Shown here: positions 25,320-34,355 of the stretch, one piece after another
How positions within the stretch are numbered: the stretch's first letter is position 1
Layout: every line of letters starts with the position of its first letter
Source of the DNA: an uncultured Paracoccaceae bacterium
Lineage (GTDB): Bacteria; Pseudomonadota; Alphaproteobacteria; Rhodobacterales; Rhodobacteraceae
Reading direction: 5' to 3'
NCBI GenBank assembly: GCA_947498645.1
Contig: CANMKS010000001.1
Location: 2,146,032 to 2,210,031, forward strand
Length of the DNA: 64,000 nt
Notes under the pieces: model-generated
Database searches by the model: none
The model's input: only the letters and a program-made list of their open reading frames with translations
What the model was told of the DNA's origin: nothing
Position numbers and translations under genes: made by a program

Positions 25320-27289
25320 GCGTCGAAACAACATCACTGCCAGCACCAAAGGCCGCACTGAGCAACAGCCAACTGGCTCTTTGTTTTGTCGCCGCCGCTG
25401 TTGTGATGACCGTCGTGCAATATCTAGGCGGCCTGCCGGAATGGCTGCACCGGTTGCCAGAGGCTTTGGTGCCAAACTTTGCGGGTTGGCTGGATGCAAT
25501 TTTCAACTTTGTCAAAGATGATCTGGGGCTATTGGTTGTCACGCGGACACTGACCGAAGGTCTGGAATGGCTTTTGGATGCGTCCGGGAACATCTTCTTT
25601 GGCAAGCGTCGTTGGCCAAATATCGGTCCGATCCCATGGACGGCGATGGCCGCCGTCGCCGCCGTCGTCGGATACTATCTGGGTGGTTGGCGGCTTGCCC
25701 TGTTGGGTGGCGGCACCATGGTTTGGACCGCTCTGATCGGACAATGGGAAATTGCCATGCAGACGATGTCGGTACTCGCGATTGCTGCGCCTTTGGCTTT
25801 TGTGATCGGCTTGTCTCTGGGGATCGCTGCGTGGAAATACGCTTGGGTCGACAATGTGATCAAACCGGTCCTTTCGGTCCTGCAAACGCTGCCTTTCTTT
25901 ACCTATCTTTTGCCCGCTGTCATCTTTTTCAAAGTTGGGCCGACAGCAGGGGCAGTCGCAACAACGATTTACGCGATCCCTCCGATGATACTGATGACGA
26001 CGCTTGGTCTGAAAAAAGTCTCGCCCGAGGTAGTGGAGGCAGGCAAGATGTCTGGCTGTTCACGCTTTCAAATGCTGCGGCATGTCTATCTGCCGTCCGC
26101 GCGGACCGAAATCCTGGTTGGTGTCAATCAGGTGATCATGCTGTGTCTGGCCATGGTCGTTCTGACGGCATTTATCGGGATGCCCGGACTGGGTGCGAAA
26201 TTGTTGGCAATGATGGGCAGCTTCAAGCTGGGGCGGTCATTCGAGATTGGTGTAACAATCGTGCTTCTGGCGGTGATGCTGGACCGGATGTCAAAGGCAT
26301 GGGTGGTCAAACAGCCCGTGCATTTTGAACGTGGGACGCCGTTTTGGAAACGCCACCAAATGCTGTTGCTGGGCATTGCTGCGTTTGTTGGTCTTACGCT
26401 GATATCCTTGGTTGCCCCCATCTTTGCCGAGATTGGGCGTGGGCAGGATTTCAGCCAAGGCAAAGAACTCGATAATCTGATCAAAGCTTTCCTGAACATT
26501 GAGTGGGTCAAAGCGACAACGGGCTTTTTGCGGGCCTTCTTGAACGTTCAGGTCTTGATCCCGTTCCGCAATTTCATGCTGTCGATCCCAACGCCGGCAT
26601 TCATCTTGCTGGTTGCTGCCTTCGCGCTGGCCTTGGCAGGGCGCAAGCAAGCGATCTATGCGGTGATCTTTTTTTCGCTGGTGGCGCTTTCAGGATGGTG
26701 GGATCGGGCGATTATCACCCTCTATTCCGTTATTTCAGCGGTCACATTGGCGGCGTTGATCGGCCTTCCCGTCGGGATCATCGCAGCACGCTCAGAAAAA
26801 TGGTCAACTCGCGTCTTGCTGATCTGTGACACAGCGCAAACTTTCCCCAGCTTCGTTTATCTGATCCCGGCCATCATGTTGTTCGGAATCACAGATATCG
26901 CGGTCATCTTCTCGATTCTTATTTTCGCGATGGTGCCGTTGACGCGCTACACGATCGAAGGGTTGCGCACAGTGCCTGAAGAAATGACCGAAGCTGCCGA
27001 CATGGCAGGTGCCACGCGCATGCAAAAACTCTGGAGCGTGCAACTGCCACTGGCTTTGCCCACCATGGCGGTGGGTTTCAACCAAGCTATCATGTTTGCA
27101 TTCTTCATGGTAATTATTGCGGCTTTCATAGGGACCCAGGATCTGGGTCAGGAATTGCAGCGCACCTTGGCGGGCACTGATCTTGGCAAGAATTTCGTCT
27201 TGGGTATCTGCGTGTCACTGATGGCGTTGACGTTCGATCTGACAATCATGAAATGGGCGTCGGACAAGAAGGCTGTGCTGGGTTTGTAG
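25316..27289 (+). CDS. tmoV: TMAO ABC transporter permease TmoV (two fused MetI domains)
   Basis: 657 residues, about twice a normal permease. Two binding-protein-dependent transport domains are fused, each with its own ATPase-contact loop: EAGKMSGCSRFQMLRHVYLP in the first half and EAADMAGATRMQKLWSVQLP in the second. Around twelve to fourteen membrane helices. The fusion lets a single chain form the channel. It begins within the tmoW stop (ATGA). The same double-permease layout is known for TmoV of Ruegeria pomeroyi and for some betaine/choline systems, so TMAO specificity rests on context. Confidence 0.82.
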   Translation: MSVETTSLPAPKAALSNSQLALCFVAAAVVMTVVQYLGGLPEWLHRLPEALVPNFAGWLDAIFNFVKDDLGLLVVTRTLTEGLEWLLDASGNIFFGKRRWPNIGPIPWTAMAAVAAVVGYYLGGWRLALLGGGTMVWTALIGQWEIAMQTMSVLAIAAPLAFVIGLSLGIAAWKYAWVDNVIKPVLSVLQTLPFFTYLLPAVIFFKVGPTAGAVATTIYAIPPMILMTTLGLKKVSPEVVEAGKMSGCSRFQMLRHVYLPSARTEILVGVNQVIMLCLAMVVLTAFIGMPGLGAKLLAMMGSFKLGRSFEIGVTIVLLAVMLDRMSKAWVVKQPVHFERGTPFWKRHQMLLLGIAAFVGLTLISLVAPIFAEIGRGQDFSQGKELDNLIKAFLNIEWVKATTGFLRAFLNVQVLIPFRNFMLSIPTPAFILLVAAFALALAGRKQAIYAVIFFSLVALSGWWDRAIITLYSVISAVTLAALIGLPVGIIAARSEKWSTRVLLICDTAQTFPSFVYLIPAIMLFGITDIAVIFSILIFAMVPLTRYTIEGLRTVPEEMTEAADMAGATRMQKLWSVQLPLALPTMAVGFNQAIMFAFFMVIIAAFIGTQDLGQELQRTLAGTDLGKNFVLGICVSLMALTFDLTIMKWASDKKAVLGL

Positions 27290-27408
27290 ATCGGCATGCC
27301 CCTGTCGATTTGCTAGCAGGCGGCTCCATGATCGCCTTGTCAGCCGCGCCAGTACTTCAAACAACACCATGCGGTTGGCTTCGCCCATTGCCAGGCAAAT
27401 GATTCTAA

Positions 27409-27777
27409 ATGTCGTTTGAGGCGACGTCGGCAAGAAAAACCTCAAAGCACCGTCCATTGATCAGTGACAGGGGGGTAACTTGGGGCAGGTCACAGAGATT
27501 AATCTGCGGGCGCCACATAAATTCATATGACATCGTGTTGGGCACCGAGCATATTCCGAAACATGGATATTCGCCGCTGCATCGGCATGCGCCGGCGGAG
27601 TTCTGCAACGTCACATCTGGGAGTGGGCATGTGAAGATTGATGCAAGCGTCACGGCTGCTCGATCCGGTCGCGCGATATTCACTCCTGGCAACGCAGCGT
27701 AGGGCATCAACGCAGGCCAGATCAGCACTGCACTCAGGTACAGCTTGACACATTGTCGCTTTGGCGGTGTCGTCTGA
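27409..27777 (+). pseudogene. decayed cupin-domain gene
   Basis: The frame from 27409 reads GVTWGRSQRLICGRHINSYD, then GYSPLHRHAPAEFCNVTSGS and GRAIFTPGNAA, the order of a small cupin protein including the His-rich metal motif. A TAG at 27700-27702 interrupts it just where cupins continue with the His-Gly-Ile step, and the same frame reads on (GINAGQISTALRYSLTHCRF) to a TGA at 27775. No Shine-Dalgarno is seen before 27409, and the N-terminus looks unrelated. The most likely reading is a pseudogene, disrupted by at least one nonsense mutation. The rest of 27290-27806 holds no supported gene. Confidence 0.5.
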
Positions 27778-27806
27778 ATCTACTCTCAGCAACAGGAACC
27801 TCAATA

Positions 27807-28754
27807 ATGAAAATAGGATTTATCGGCCTTGGCAATGTCGGTGGCAAACTCAGCGGCAGCTTGCTGCGAAACGGGCACGATCTGGTTGTCCATGATCTGA
27901 ATGCCGATCTGGTCGCGCAAAAGGTTGCTGACGGCGCCAAGGCGGGCGAAAGCCCGGCCCAGATGATGCGCGATTGCGATGTGGTGATCACCTGTTTGCC
28001 TTCACCTGCGGCCTCTGACGCGGTCATGCAGGAGATGTTGCCAGAGGTCGGCGCGGGCAAGATCTGGATGGAAATGTCCACCACAGATCAGGCCGAGGCC
28101 GAACGGCTGGGCGGTCTGGTCATTGCCGCAGGTGGTGCAGCAGTGGATTGCCCGGTTTCTGGGGGCTGTCACCGGGCCGATACCGGCAATATCTCGATCT
28201 TTGCAGGCTGTGATCGGGCCACGTTCGAACGCATTCTGCCCTTGCTGACAACGCTTGGCCGCAGGGTCTTGCACACTGGCGACCTTGGCTCCGCGTCGAT
28301 GCTCAAGGTGCTGACGAACTACCTTGCGACCGTTCACCTTGTCGCCAATGCCGAAGCGCTGGTGACAGCCAAAGCCGCCGGCATGGACCTGAACACCACT
28401 TATGAGGCGATCGCCATTTCCTCGGGCACCTCGTTCAGCCATGTCACGGAAAGCCAGGTCATTCTGAATGGTTCACGCGATATTTCTTTCACGATGGATC
28501 TGGTCAAGAAAGACATCGGCCTTTTCCAGGAGATTGCCGAGCGCAACAATGTGCCGCTGGAAATTTCGCCACTGATTTGCAAGATCTTCGATGACGGGAT
28601 CGCACGCTACGGTGATCGGGAGCTTTCGCCCAACATCATCCGCCGTCTGGAGGACGCCACGGGCCTTGATATCCGCGCGCCGGGTTTCCCGGCCGAGATG
28701 ACAGACGATGAACCCGAAGAATCCGGATATGAGGTCACGCCGACAGGGCTTTAA
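27807..28754 (+). CDS. beta-hydroxyacid dehydrogenase family (3-hydroxyisobutyrate dehydrogenase-like) NAD(P) oxidoreductase
   Basis: 315 residues. N-terminal Rossmann fold with MKIGFIGLGNVGGKLSGSLL (GxGxxG), the substrate motif DCPVSGGCHRADTGNISIFA, and the catalytic lysine region GSASMLKVLTNYL, as in MmsB/GarR/tartronate semialdehyde reductases. It reduces or oxidises a small hydroxy acid in the cytosol; the exact substrate is unclear. ATG 27807 has AGGAACC upstream, and the extension to 27753 is not coding-like. The stop overlaps the convergent glycosyltransferase gene by 4 bp. No functional partner is evident among its neighbours. Confidence 0.82.
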   Translation: MKIGFIGLGNVGGKLSGSLLRNGHDLVVHDLNADLVAQKVADGAKAGESPAQMMRDCDVVITCLPSPAASDAVMQEMLPEVGAGKIWMEMSTTDQAEAERLGGLVIAAGGAAVDCPVSGGCHRADTGNISIFAGCDRATFERILPLLTTLGRRVLHTGDLGSASMLKVLTNYLATVHLVANAEALVTAKAAGMDLNTTYEAIAISSGTSFSHVTESQVILNGSRDISFTMDLVKKDIGLFQEIAERNNVPLEISPLICKIFDDGIARYGDRELSPNIIRRLEDATGLDIRAPGFPAEMTDDEPEESGYEVTPTGL

Positions 28755-30043
28755 CCAAATGGTGCGGGCTTTTTGTCTCTGGTGCCCAGCACCCATTGGT
28801 AAATATCACTGATCTGCTCTGCGCGCCGTGGCCATGTAAAGGTCTGGTGAATCCAGCGTTGTCCTTTTTCGCGCAGCGCCAAAAGCTGGGCAGGATTGTC
28901 TGCAATCTCGGTCAGTGTCTGGCGCAGATCGGTGACCAACTGGTCCCGTGTTGTCAGCGGCAGTTTAAAGCCAAGGTCGGCAGGGATGTTGTCACCCGGC
29001 CCACCATAATCGACGATCACGGGTACAAGGCCAATCGCCATCATCTCAAGGATAGAGGTGCCGCCGAATTCGCGCACGCTGGGGAATGCAAAGATGTCCG
29101 AAGCGATCGCAGTGCTCTGAAGGCTTTCGTGCGGCACCCAGCCATGCAAGGTAACCGCGCCGGCGATGTCTTCTTCGGCAATAATCGTCTTGAGTGCCGG
29201 CATCAGTGGCCCGTCACCGATCAGATCAATATGCAGGCGACCGTCGCGCAATAGCGGGGCGGCGGCCCTGATCAATAGATCGGGCCCTTTATAGGGGACC
29301 ATGCGCCCGATGAAGCAAGCGCGCAGCGGCGTGTTCAACCCGTCCTTGGGCGGCAGAGAGAACCGGGCAGGATCAACAGCACTTTCCGATATCAGAATGG
29401 TCTTCGCAGCCAGCCTTTTGGGCACCTCAGAAGCGGTGGCGCTGGAGCCGACGATGATCGCGCTGGCCGCATCCAGCATCCGCCGGTAGCCGGGCGCAAG
29501 CCGGTGGACACCGCGAACATAAGACAGATACTCGCGCTCGCGCCGCCGCTCGGTGTCAAAGCCCTTGGGCCAGGGCAACCCCCCGTTGATGGGGCCCAGC
29601 ACAAAGGGCACGCCGATCTTGGCGCATTTGCGCGCGATAGAGGAATGCGAGGTTGGACTCATCGGGGTGATCCGGTGGACAATGTCGAATTCGCCCGCGC
29701 GCAGTTGATCCTTGAATTTGCGCCAGACCAACCGCTCAAAATAGGGGTATGTTATTGATTGGAACGTCTGAAGCGTCGTCCAGCCTTTGCCTGCGTCACC
29801 ACGCAATGTGTTGGCAAGGCCTACGGCAGGCGCTTCCAGCCATTCGGTATCAATCGCTGTGAAATCCTTTCCCTCAACCCGTCCGGCCTTGAGGAAAGCC
29901 GCGCGGTTCCGGGCCTGCGTGACAACATGAACATCGGCAACCGCGCGTAGGGCTTCGCTATGAAGCCAGCCGATCAAAGGCACGCTGACCCATTCTGGGT
30001 TAGCGGCTTCGGCAATGACGAGGACGCGTGGTTTGACTGGCAT
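28751..30043 (-). CDS. glycosyltransferase family 1/4-like protein
   Basis: 430 residues, two Rossmann-like halves (GT-B fold). The N-terminal acceptor half starts PRVLVIAEAANPEWVSVPLI; the C-terminal donor half has CFIGRMVPYKGPDLLIRAAA, LIGDGPLMPALK, and the E-x7-E region VREFGGTSILEMMAIGLVPV, typical of GT4 retaining enzymes using nucleotide sugars. The ATG at 30043 is preferred because homology begins there; the ORF from 30124 adds a basic, non-matching stretch. It is isolated, with no polysaccharide genes nearby, so the acceptor cannot be guessed. It starts 83 bp after the PhyH-like gene on the same strand. Confidence 0.8.
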   Translation of the reverse strand: MPVKPRVLVIAEAANPEWVSVPLIGWLHSEALRAVADVHVVTQARNRAAFLKAGRVEGKDFTAIDTEWLEAPAVGLANTLRGDAGKGWTTLQTFQSITYPYFERLVWRKFKDQLRAGEFDIVHRITPMSPTSHSSIARKCAKIGVPFVLGPINGGLPWPKGFDTERRREREYLSYVRGVHRLAPGYRRMLDAASAIIVGSSATASEVPKRLAAKTILISESAVDPARFSLPPKDGLNTPLRACFIGRMVPYKGPDLLIRAAAPLLRDGRLHIDLIGDGPLMPALKTIIAEEDIAGAVTLHGWVPHESLQSTAIASDIFAFPSVREFGGTSILEMMAIGLVPVIVDYGGPGDNIPADLGFKLPLTTRDQLVTDLRQTLTEIADNPAQLLALREKGQRWIHQTFTWPRRAEQISDIYQWVLGTRDKKPAPFG

Positions 30044-30125
30044 CAGTTGACTGTTTTGGGGCCGGTGGGAGACTTGGCGGAACGCTACCGCGCTGATAGC
30101 CGGACGGCAAGGACCGTCCCGCATG

Positions 30126-30920
30126 TCAGCGTTGATAGATCACCGGGAACCAATCTTCGCGCAAGGGCTGCCCCGGCTTCATATCATGGCCCGGAAACGG
30201 CGGAGATGTCGGGCCCGGCCTTTCCACATAACGCGCATCATCGCCAACAAGGCGCAATGAGAACGCGCGGCGGCGCGTGCTGGATGTATTGCCGCGCGCA
30301 CCATGCAGCGTGGCATAGTGAAAGGCGACGGCATCGCCGGGTTCCATTTCCCATTCCTTGATATCCATGCCTTCCGCATCCGGATCGGGCACCGGCATGT
30401 AGTCCTCTTCATTTGGGAAAAAGCTGGTATCGGCCAGCCAACGCTTTGGCAGAACCGGCCTTGGCCAGGCATGGCTGCCCGCCACGCATCGCAGGCTGGC
30501 ATCTGCCACGGGATCCATCGGGGACCAGAAGCTGACGTTTTGCACACCGTCGACAAAATAGTAGGGACCATCCTGATGCCATGGCGTCGGTTTTGACGTG
30601 CCGGGTTCCTTGACCAGCACATGGTCGTGAAACATCTGCACGCGGTTGGACGTCATCAGGTCGGCGGCGACCTCGGCGGCAGGTGAGTTTTCGATCACCT
30701 GCCGAAATTCGGGGATACGGGTCCAGTTGCAGTAGTCGTCAAAGAACCGACCGGCTTCACCCTCTTTCAGGTTTTCGGCCGCGTAGGGGCCGGGTGCGTT
30801 CATGTTGCGCTCGATCCCGTCGCGGAGTGTGTCCACATGTTCCGCGAAAAGGCCCTTGATCAGGACAACACCGTCCTTTTGGAAGGCATCAACATGCGCT
30901 TGCGTGATAAGTGGGTGCAT
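30126..30920 (-). CDS. phytanoyl-CoA dioxygenase (PhyH) family Fe(II)/2-oxoglutarate oxygenase
   Basis: 264 residues with the double-stranded beta-helix of PhyH enzymes. The iron ligands are visible: HxD in TPWHQDGPYYF and the distal His in AVAFHYATLHGARGN, with the 2-oxoglutarate Arg in RRRAFSLRLVGDDARY. It hydroxylates an unknown small substrate using oxygen and 2-oxoglutarate. It is co-directional with hutF-hutC, 102 bp downstream of hutC. Relatives act on ectoine, betaine-like and other amino-acid-derived compounds, so a link to histidine or betaine metabolism is possible but not shown. Confidence 0.85.
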   Translation of the reverse strand: MHPLITQAHVDAFQKDGVVLIKGLFAEHVDTLRDGIERNMNAPGPYAAENLKEGEAGRFFDDYCNWTRIPEFRQVIENSPAAEVAADLMTSNRVQMFHDHVLVKEPGTSKPTPWHQDGPYYFVDGVQNVSFWSPMDPVADASLRCVAGSHAWPRPVLPKRWLADTSFFPNEEDYMPVPDPDAEGMDIKEWEMEPGDAVAFHYATLHGARGNTSSTRRRAFSLRLVGDDARYVERPGPTSPPFPGHDMKPGQPLREDWFPVIYQR

Positions 30921-31022
30921 GGCTGTGGCGCTCCTGTCGTTTTTCGAGGCGTATCATTTTTGCGGAACGGCTTCCATTCCCATATTGGTGTCTCACGCGG
31001 TGTCCGATGGAAGGGCCGGACC

Positions 31023-31724
31023 CTAAAGCACCGTGCGCATCTGGTGTCCGGGCGCAAACACAATGCGCACTTTGGTCACTGCATCGCTGCGGTTCCACGT
31101 CAAACGATCAATGATGAACAGGGCCGCACCGGTGGCGCAACCCAGCGCTTGCGCGTCGACGTCGGTTGCATTGACCGCCGAAAACGCGATGTCGCCGTGG
31201 GTGTAAGGCGCGTGTTTGAGCAGCCACTCATTGCTGCTGATTGTATCAAAACGCTCGTTCGAAGCCTCCGGGACAACATCAAGGCTGATCCATCGGTCCT
31301 CAAGCGCGTAGGGCTGCCCGTCCGCCAGATGCAGCGCCTTGAGATAGAGCATGGCAGTCTCGGGCGCTGATTGCATTGCCGCACTCACAGCCGTCGGGGG
31401 GACAGTGGTTTTGCGCGCGATCAGCCGGTGATCATAGCGTTGCCCGCGCGCTTCAACATCCATGCGGATGACCGAAATATCCAGCGTGGCTTTGGCCACC
31501 GGTTGGGCCGCAACACGGGTGCCAGCCTTGCGGCGGCGATAAAGAAGGCCGGTTTCGGCCAGCGTGCGCAGGGCCCGGTTGACTGTGGCCCGTGAGCAGC
31601 CGAATTCTTCTGCCAGATCAGCCTCATTGGGGATCAGGTCACCGGGCGGCCATTCTCGGGCGTGGATGCGGCGCAGGACCTCTTCCTGAACGCTTTGCCA
31701 ACTGCGGAATTGGGGTTTGGTCAA
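31023..31724 (-). CDS. hutC: HutC, GntR-family repressor of histidine utilisation
   Basis: 233 residues. An N-terminal GntR winged helix (EVLRRIHAREWPPGDLIPNE, ADLAEEFGCSRATVNRALRT) and a C-terminal UTRA ligand domain (MLYLKALHLADGQPYALEDR, ISLDVVPEA). HutC proteins bind urocanate and repress hut genes. Its start overlaps the hutF stop by 4 nt, so it is autoregulated with hutF. The likely operator is the GTATATAC dyad between hutF and hutI. Assignment is strong because the full hut pathway surrounds it. Confidence 0.92.
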   Translation of the reverse strand: MTKPQFRSWQSVQEEVLRRIHAREWPPGDLIPNEADLAEEFGCSRATVNRALRTLAETGLLYRRRKAGTRVAAQPVAKATLDISVIRMDVEARGQRYDHRLIARKTTVPPTAVSAAMQSAPETAMLYLKALHLADGQPYALEDRWISLDVVPEASNERFDTISSNEWLLKHAPYTHGDIAFSAVNATDVDAQALGCATGAALFIIDRLTWNRSDAVTKVRIVFAPGHQMRTVL

Positions 31725-33088
31725 ATCGCGTCCTTCAACTCGTCAAGCGTGCGGCGATAGGCATCAGTAATCGCGGCGCGGTGAATGTGTTGGCCGTCAC
31801 TTACCATGTGGCGGCCAGCGGACCAAACATCTGTGACCAGACTGTCGTCGCCTGCAAAAATCCAGCTGTCCAAGGCGGTGTCCTTTGTGCGCCCTGTAAG
31901 GTGGATGGATGTATCATCAAGGCTCATCAGATCGGCCCAGTTGCCCGGCGCGATTGCCCCGGACTTGCGCCCGGTTGCCGCAGCACCACCCGCGCATATC
32001 GCATCAAACAAGCGGCGCCCTGTTGCGTGATCCTGCGTGGCAAAGGCCGCGCGGCTGTTGTCGCGCAGACGTTGTGAATAATCGAGTGTGCGCAGTTCCT
32101 CGGAAAGTGCAATGCGGATATTGCTGTCAGACCCAATCGCGATCCTGCCCGCGCTCTCCATCCAGCGAATACCGTCAAAGATGCCATCTCCAAGGCTGCT
32201 TTCGGTGATCGGACACAGGCCTGCAACGGCCCCGCTTTGGGCAAGGCGTGTCGTTTCATCAGGCGTCATCTGCGTGCAATGGATCAGACACCAACGCGCA
32301 TCCAGCCCCATGTTATCAAGCGCCCATTCCACCGGCCGCGCGCCCCAATGCTGCTTGACCTCATCGACCTCTGGTTTCTGTTCGGCCAGATGCATGTGGA
32401 TCGGCCCGGTGGCAAATAGCGTGCCATAGGCCTGCAAGTCTTGCGGGGCAACAGCACGCAGCGAGTGGGGGGCAACGCCCAAGGTGGTATCAGCAGGAAG
32501 GCTTTGAAGCGCCTTTGCCGCCTCGCCATGCAGCCGCTGAAATCGCTCCAGATCATTGCCAAAACGCACTTGCCCATCAGCGAGCCCGCGCCCATCGCAG
32601 CCCCCGAACTGATAGTGAACCGGCAACAAGCACAGCCCGATCCCGGTCTGCGCGGCCGCGGCCGCGACCCGCTGGGATGTTTCGGCCAGATTGTCATAGG
32701 GCACACCACCCGGCTGATGGTGCAGATAGTGAAATTCAGCATTGGTGGCATAGCCCGCTTCGAGCATTTCCATCTGCACAAGTGCCGTGATCGCCTCGAT
32801 ATGATCGGGCGTCATCCGGTCCAGAAACCGGAACATCAACTGCCGCCATGTCCAGAAACTATCGTTGGCATGGGGACCGCGCGCTTCGGTCAGGCCAGCC
32901 ATCGCACGTTGGAACCCATGCGAATGCACATTGACCGGGGCAGGGAGCAAAATACCAAGTGTCTGACCTTGCTGCGGTGCGTCCGGCGTGACGTTTTCAA
33001 TCCGCCCTGCGGCGTCAATTTCAACCAGGACATCTTGCGCCCAACCCTGCGGCAACAATGCATTCCGCGCCCAAATCGTTTTCATCAT
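31721..33088 (-). CDS. hutF: formimidoylglutamate deiminase
   Basis: About 455 residues of the amidohydrolase superfamily. HutF converts formimidoyl-glutamate to formyl-glutamate and ammonia, so this organism uses the five-step route with HutG. Metal motifs: VNVHSHGFQRAMAG near the N-terminus, MHLAEQKPEV, LIHCTQMTPDE and GSDSNIRIALSEELR. Two ATGs lie at 33088 and 33085, preceded by CAGGGGCC; 33088 is reported, and the frame to 33148 runs through the operator. Divergent from hutI. Confidence 0.9.
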   Translation of the reverse strand: MMKTIWARNALLPQGWAQDVLVEIDAAGRIENVTPDAPQQGQTLGILLPAPVNVHSHGFQRAMAGLTEARGPHANDSFWTWRQLMFRFLDRMTPDHIEAITALVQMEMLEAGYATNAEFHYLHHQPGGVPYDNLAETSQRVAAAAAQTGIGLCLLPVHYQFGGCDGRGLADGQVRFGNDLERFQRLHGEAAKALQSLPADTTLGVAPHSLRAVAPQDLQAYGTLFATGPIHMHLAEQKPEVDEVKQHWGARPVEWALDNMGLDARWCLIHCTQMTPDETTRLAQSGAVAGLCPITESSLGDGIFDGIRWMESAGRIAIGSDSNIRIALSEELRTLDYSQRLRDNSRAAFATQDHATGRRLFDAICAGGAAATGRKSGAIAPGNWADLMSLDDTSIHLTGRTKDTALDSWIFAGDDSLVTDVWSAGRHMVSDGQHIHRAAITDAYRRTLDELKDAI

Positions 33089-33104
33089 GGCCCCTGTTGA
33101 CAGA

Positions 33105-33127
33105 TTAATATGTATATACTTAATATT
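33105..33127. promoter_or_regulatory. HutC-type operator in the hutF-hutI intergenic region
   Basis: TTAATATGTATATACTTAAT with an 8-bp perfect palindrome GTATATAC at 33112-33119, flanked by AT-rich half-sites. This matches the TGTATATACA-like boxes bound by HutC in other proteobacteria. It sits between the divergent hutFC and hutIHGU operons and could control both. Confidence 0.7.
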
Positions 33128-33161
33128 ATTAAACGCATATATAATCAAGTGAGTCGTTCAG

Positions 33162-34355
33162 ATGATTTTGACAAACGCGACCATCGCCACGCTAACGGAT
33201 GACACCAGCTTTGGGTTGATCGCCGATGGGGCAATCGCGATTGAAGGTGACAGGATCGCTTGGGTCGGCGCGTCCAGGGATCTGCCGGCGCAGTATCACG
33301 GCGAGGCCGCACAAGACCTTGCGCAACGTCTGGTTACGCCCGGCCTGATCGATTGTCACAGCCACGTCGTTTTTGGGGGCAACCGCGCGGCAGAATTTGA
33401 ACAGCGCCTGAATGGCGCAAGCTATGAAGAGATAGCCAGGGCTGGCGGCGGGATTGTCTCAACGGTCACCGCCACGCGGGTGGCGAGCGAAGAAGACCTG
33501 CTCAAAGATGCGCTGACCCGCGTTGACGCGATGATCGCCGAAGGGGTGACCTTGCTTGAGGTCAAATCCGGCTATGGGTTGGACCGTGACACAGAGCTCA
33601 AGATGTTACGCGCGGCGCGCGCCATTGGCACCCTCCGCCCCATTCATGTGCGCACCAGTTTTCTGGGCGCACATGCTGTTCCGCCCGAATATGCCGGCCG
33701 CCCGGACGCCTATATTGATGAGGTCTGCATTTCCACCTTGCAGGCCGCCCATGCGGAAGGGTTGGTTGATGCGGTGGATGGCTTTTGTGAAGGCATTGCC
33801 TTTGATGCCGCGCAAATTTCGCGGGTCTTCGATGCCGCCCGCGCATTGGGCCTGCCGGTCAAGCTGCATGCAGAGCAGTTGTCCAACATTGGAGGGGCAC
33901 AACTGGCTGCGCGCTATGGGGCCTTGTCCGCCGATCACCTAGAGTATGCCAGCGACACAGATGCGGCGGCACTGGCGCAATCCGGGACCGTCGCGGTCAT
34001 TCTGCCGGGCGCTTTCTATACCTTGCGCGAAACGCAAGCGCCGCCAATTGATGCGTTTCGCGCCCATCAAGTGCCAATGGCGCTGGCCACGGATTGCAAC
34101 CCCGGATCGTCACCGCTCGCATCGCTTTTGTTGACCATGAACATGGGCTGCACGCTGTTCCGCATGACCCCGCTAGAGGCGCTTTTGGGCGTCACCCGGC
34201 ACGCGGCGCAGGCATTGGGGCAGACGGACCGCGGCACCATCAGACCCGACGCGCTTGCCGATCTTTGTGTCTGGGATGCAGCCCATCCTGCTGAACTTTC
34301 TTATCGCATCGGGTTTAACCCCTTGCATTCACGCATATTTCAAGGTGCCCAATGA
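33162..34355 (+). CDS. hutI: imidazolonepropionase
   Basis: 397 residues, amidohydrolase fold. It hydrolyses 4-imidazolone-5-propanoate to formimidoyl-glutamate. Motifs: metal ligands H66 and H68 in [60 protein letters not shown], and [15 protein letters not shown] with the catalytic Asp. All family-typical blocks are intact and the length is normal. First gene of hutIHGU; the stop overlaps the hutH start by 4 nt. The promoter and HutC box lie within 60 bp upstream. Confidence 0.93.
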   Translation: MILTNATIATLTDDTSFGLIADGAIAIEGDRIAWVGASRDLPAQYHGEAAQDLAQRLVTPGLIDCHSHVVFGGNRAAEFEQRLNGASYEEIARAGGGIVSTVTATRVASEEDLLKDALTRVDAMIAEGVTLLEVKSGYGLDRDTELKMLRAARAIGTLRPIHVRTSFLGAHAVPPEYAGRPDAYIDEVCISTLQAAHAEGLVDAVDGFCEGIAFDAAQISRVFDAARALGLPVKLHAEQLSNIGGAQLAARYGALSADHLEYASDTDAAALAQSGTVAVILPGAFYTLRETQAPPIDAFRAHQVPMALATDCNPGSSPLASLLLTMNMGCTLFRMTPLEALLGVTRHAAQALGQTDRGTIRPDALADLCVWDAAHPAELSYRIGFNPLHSRIFQGAQ

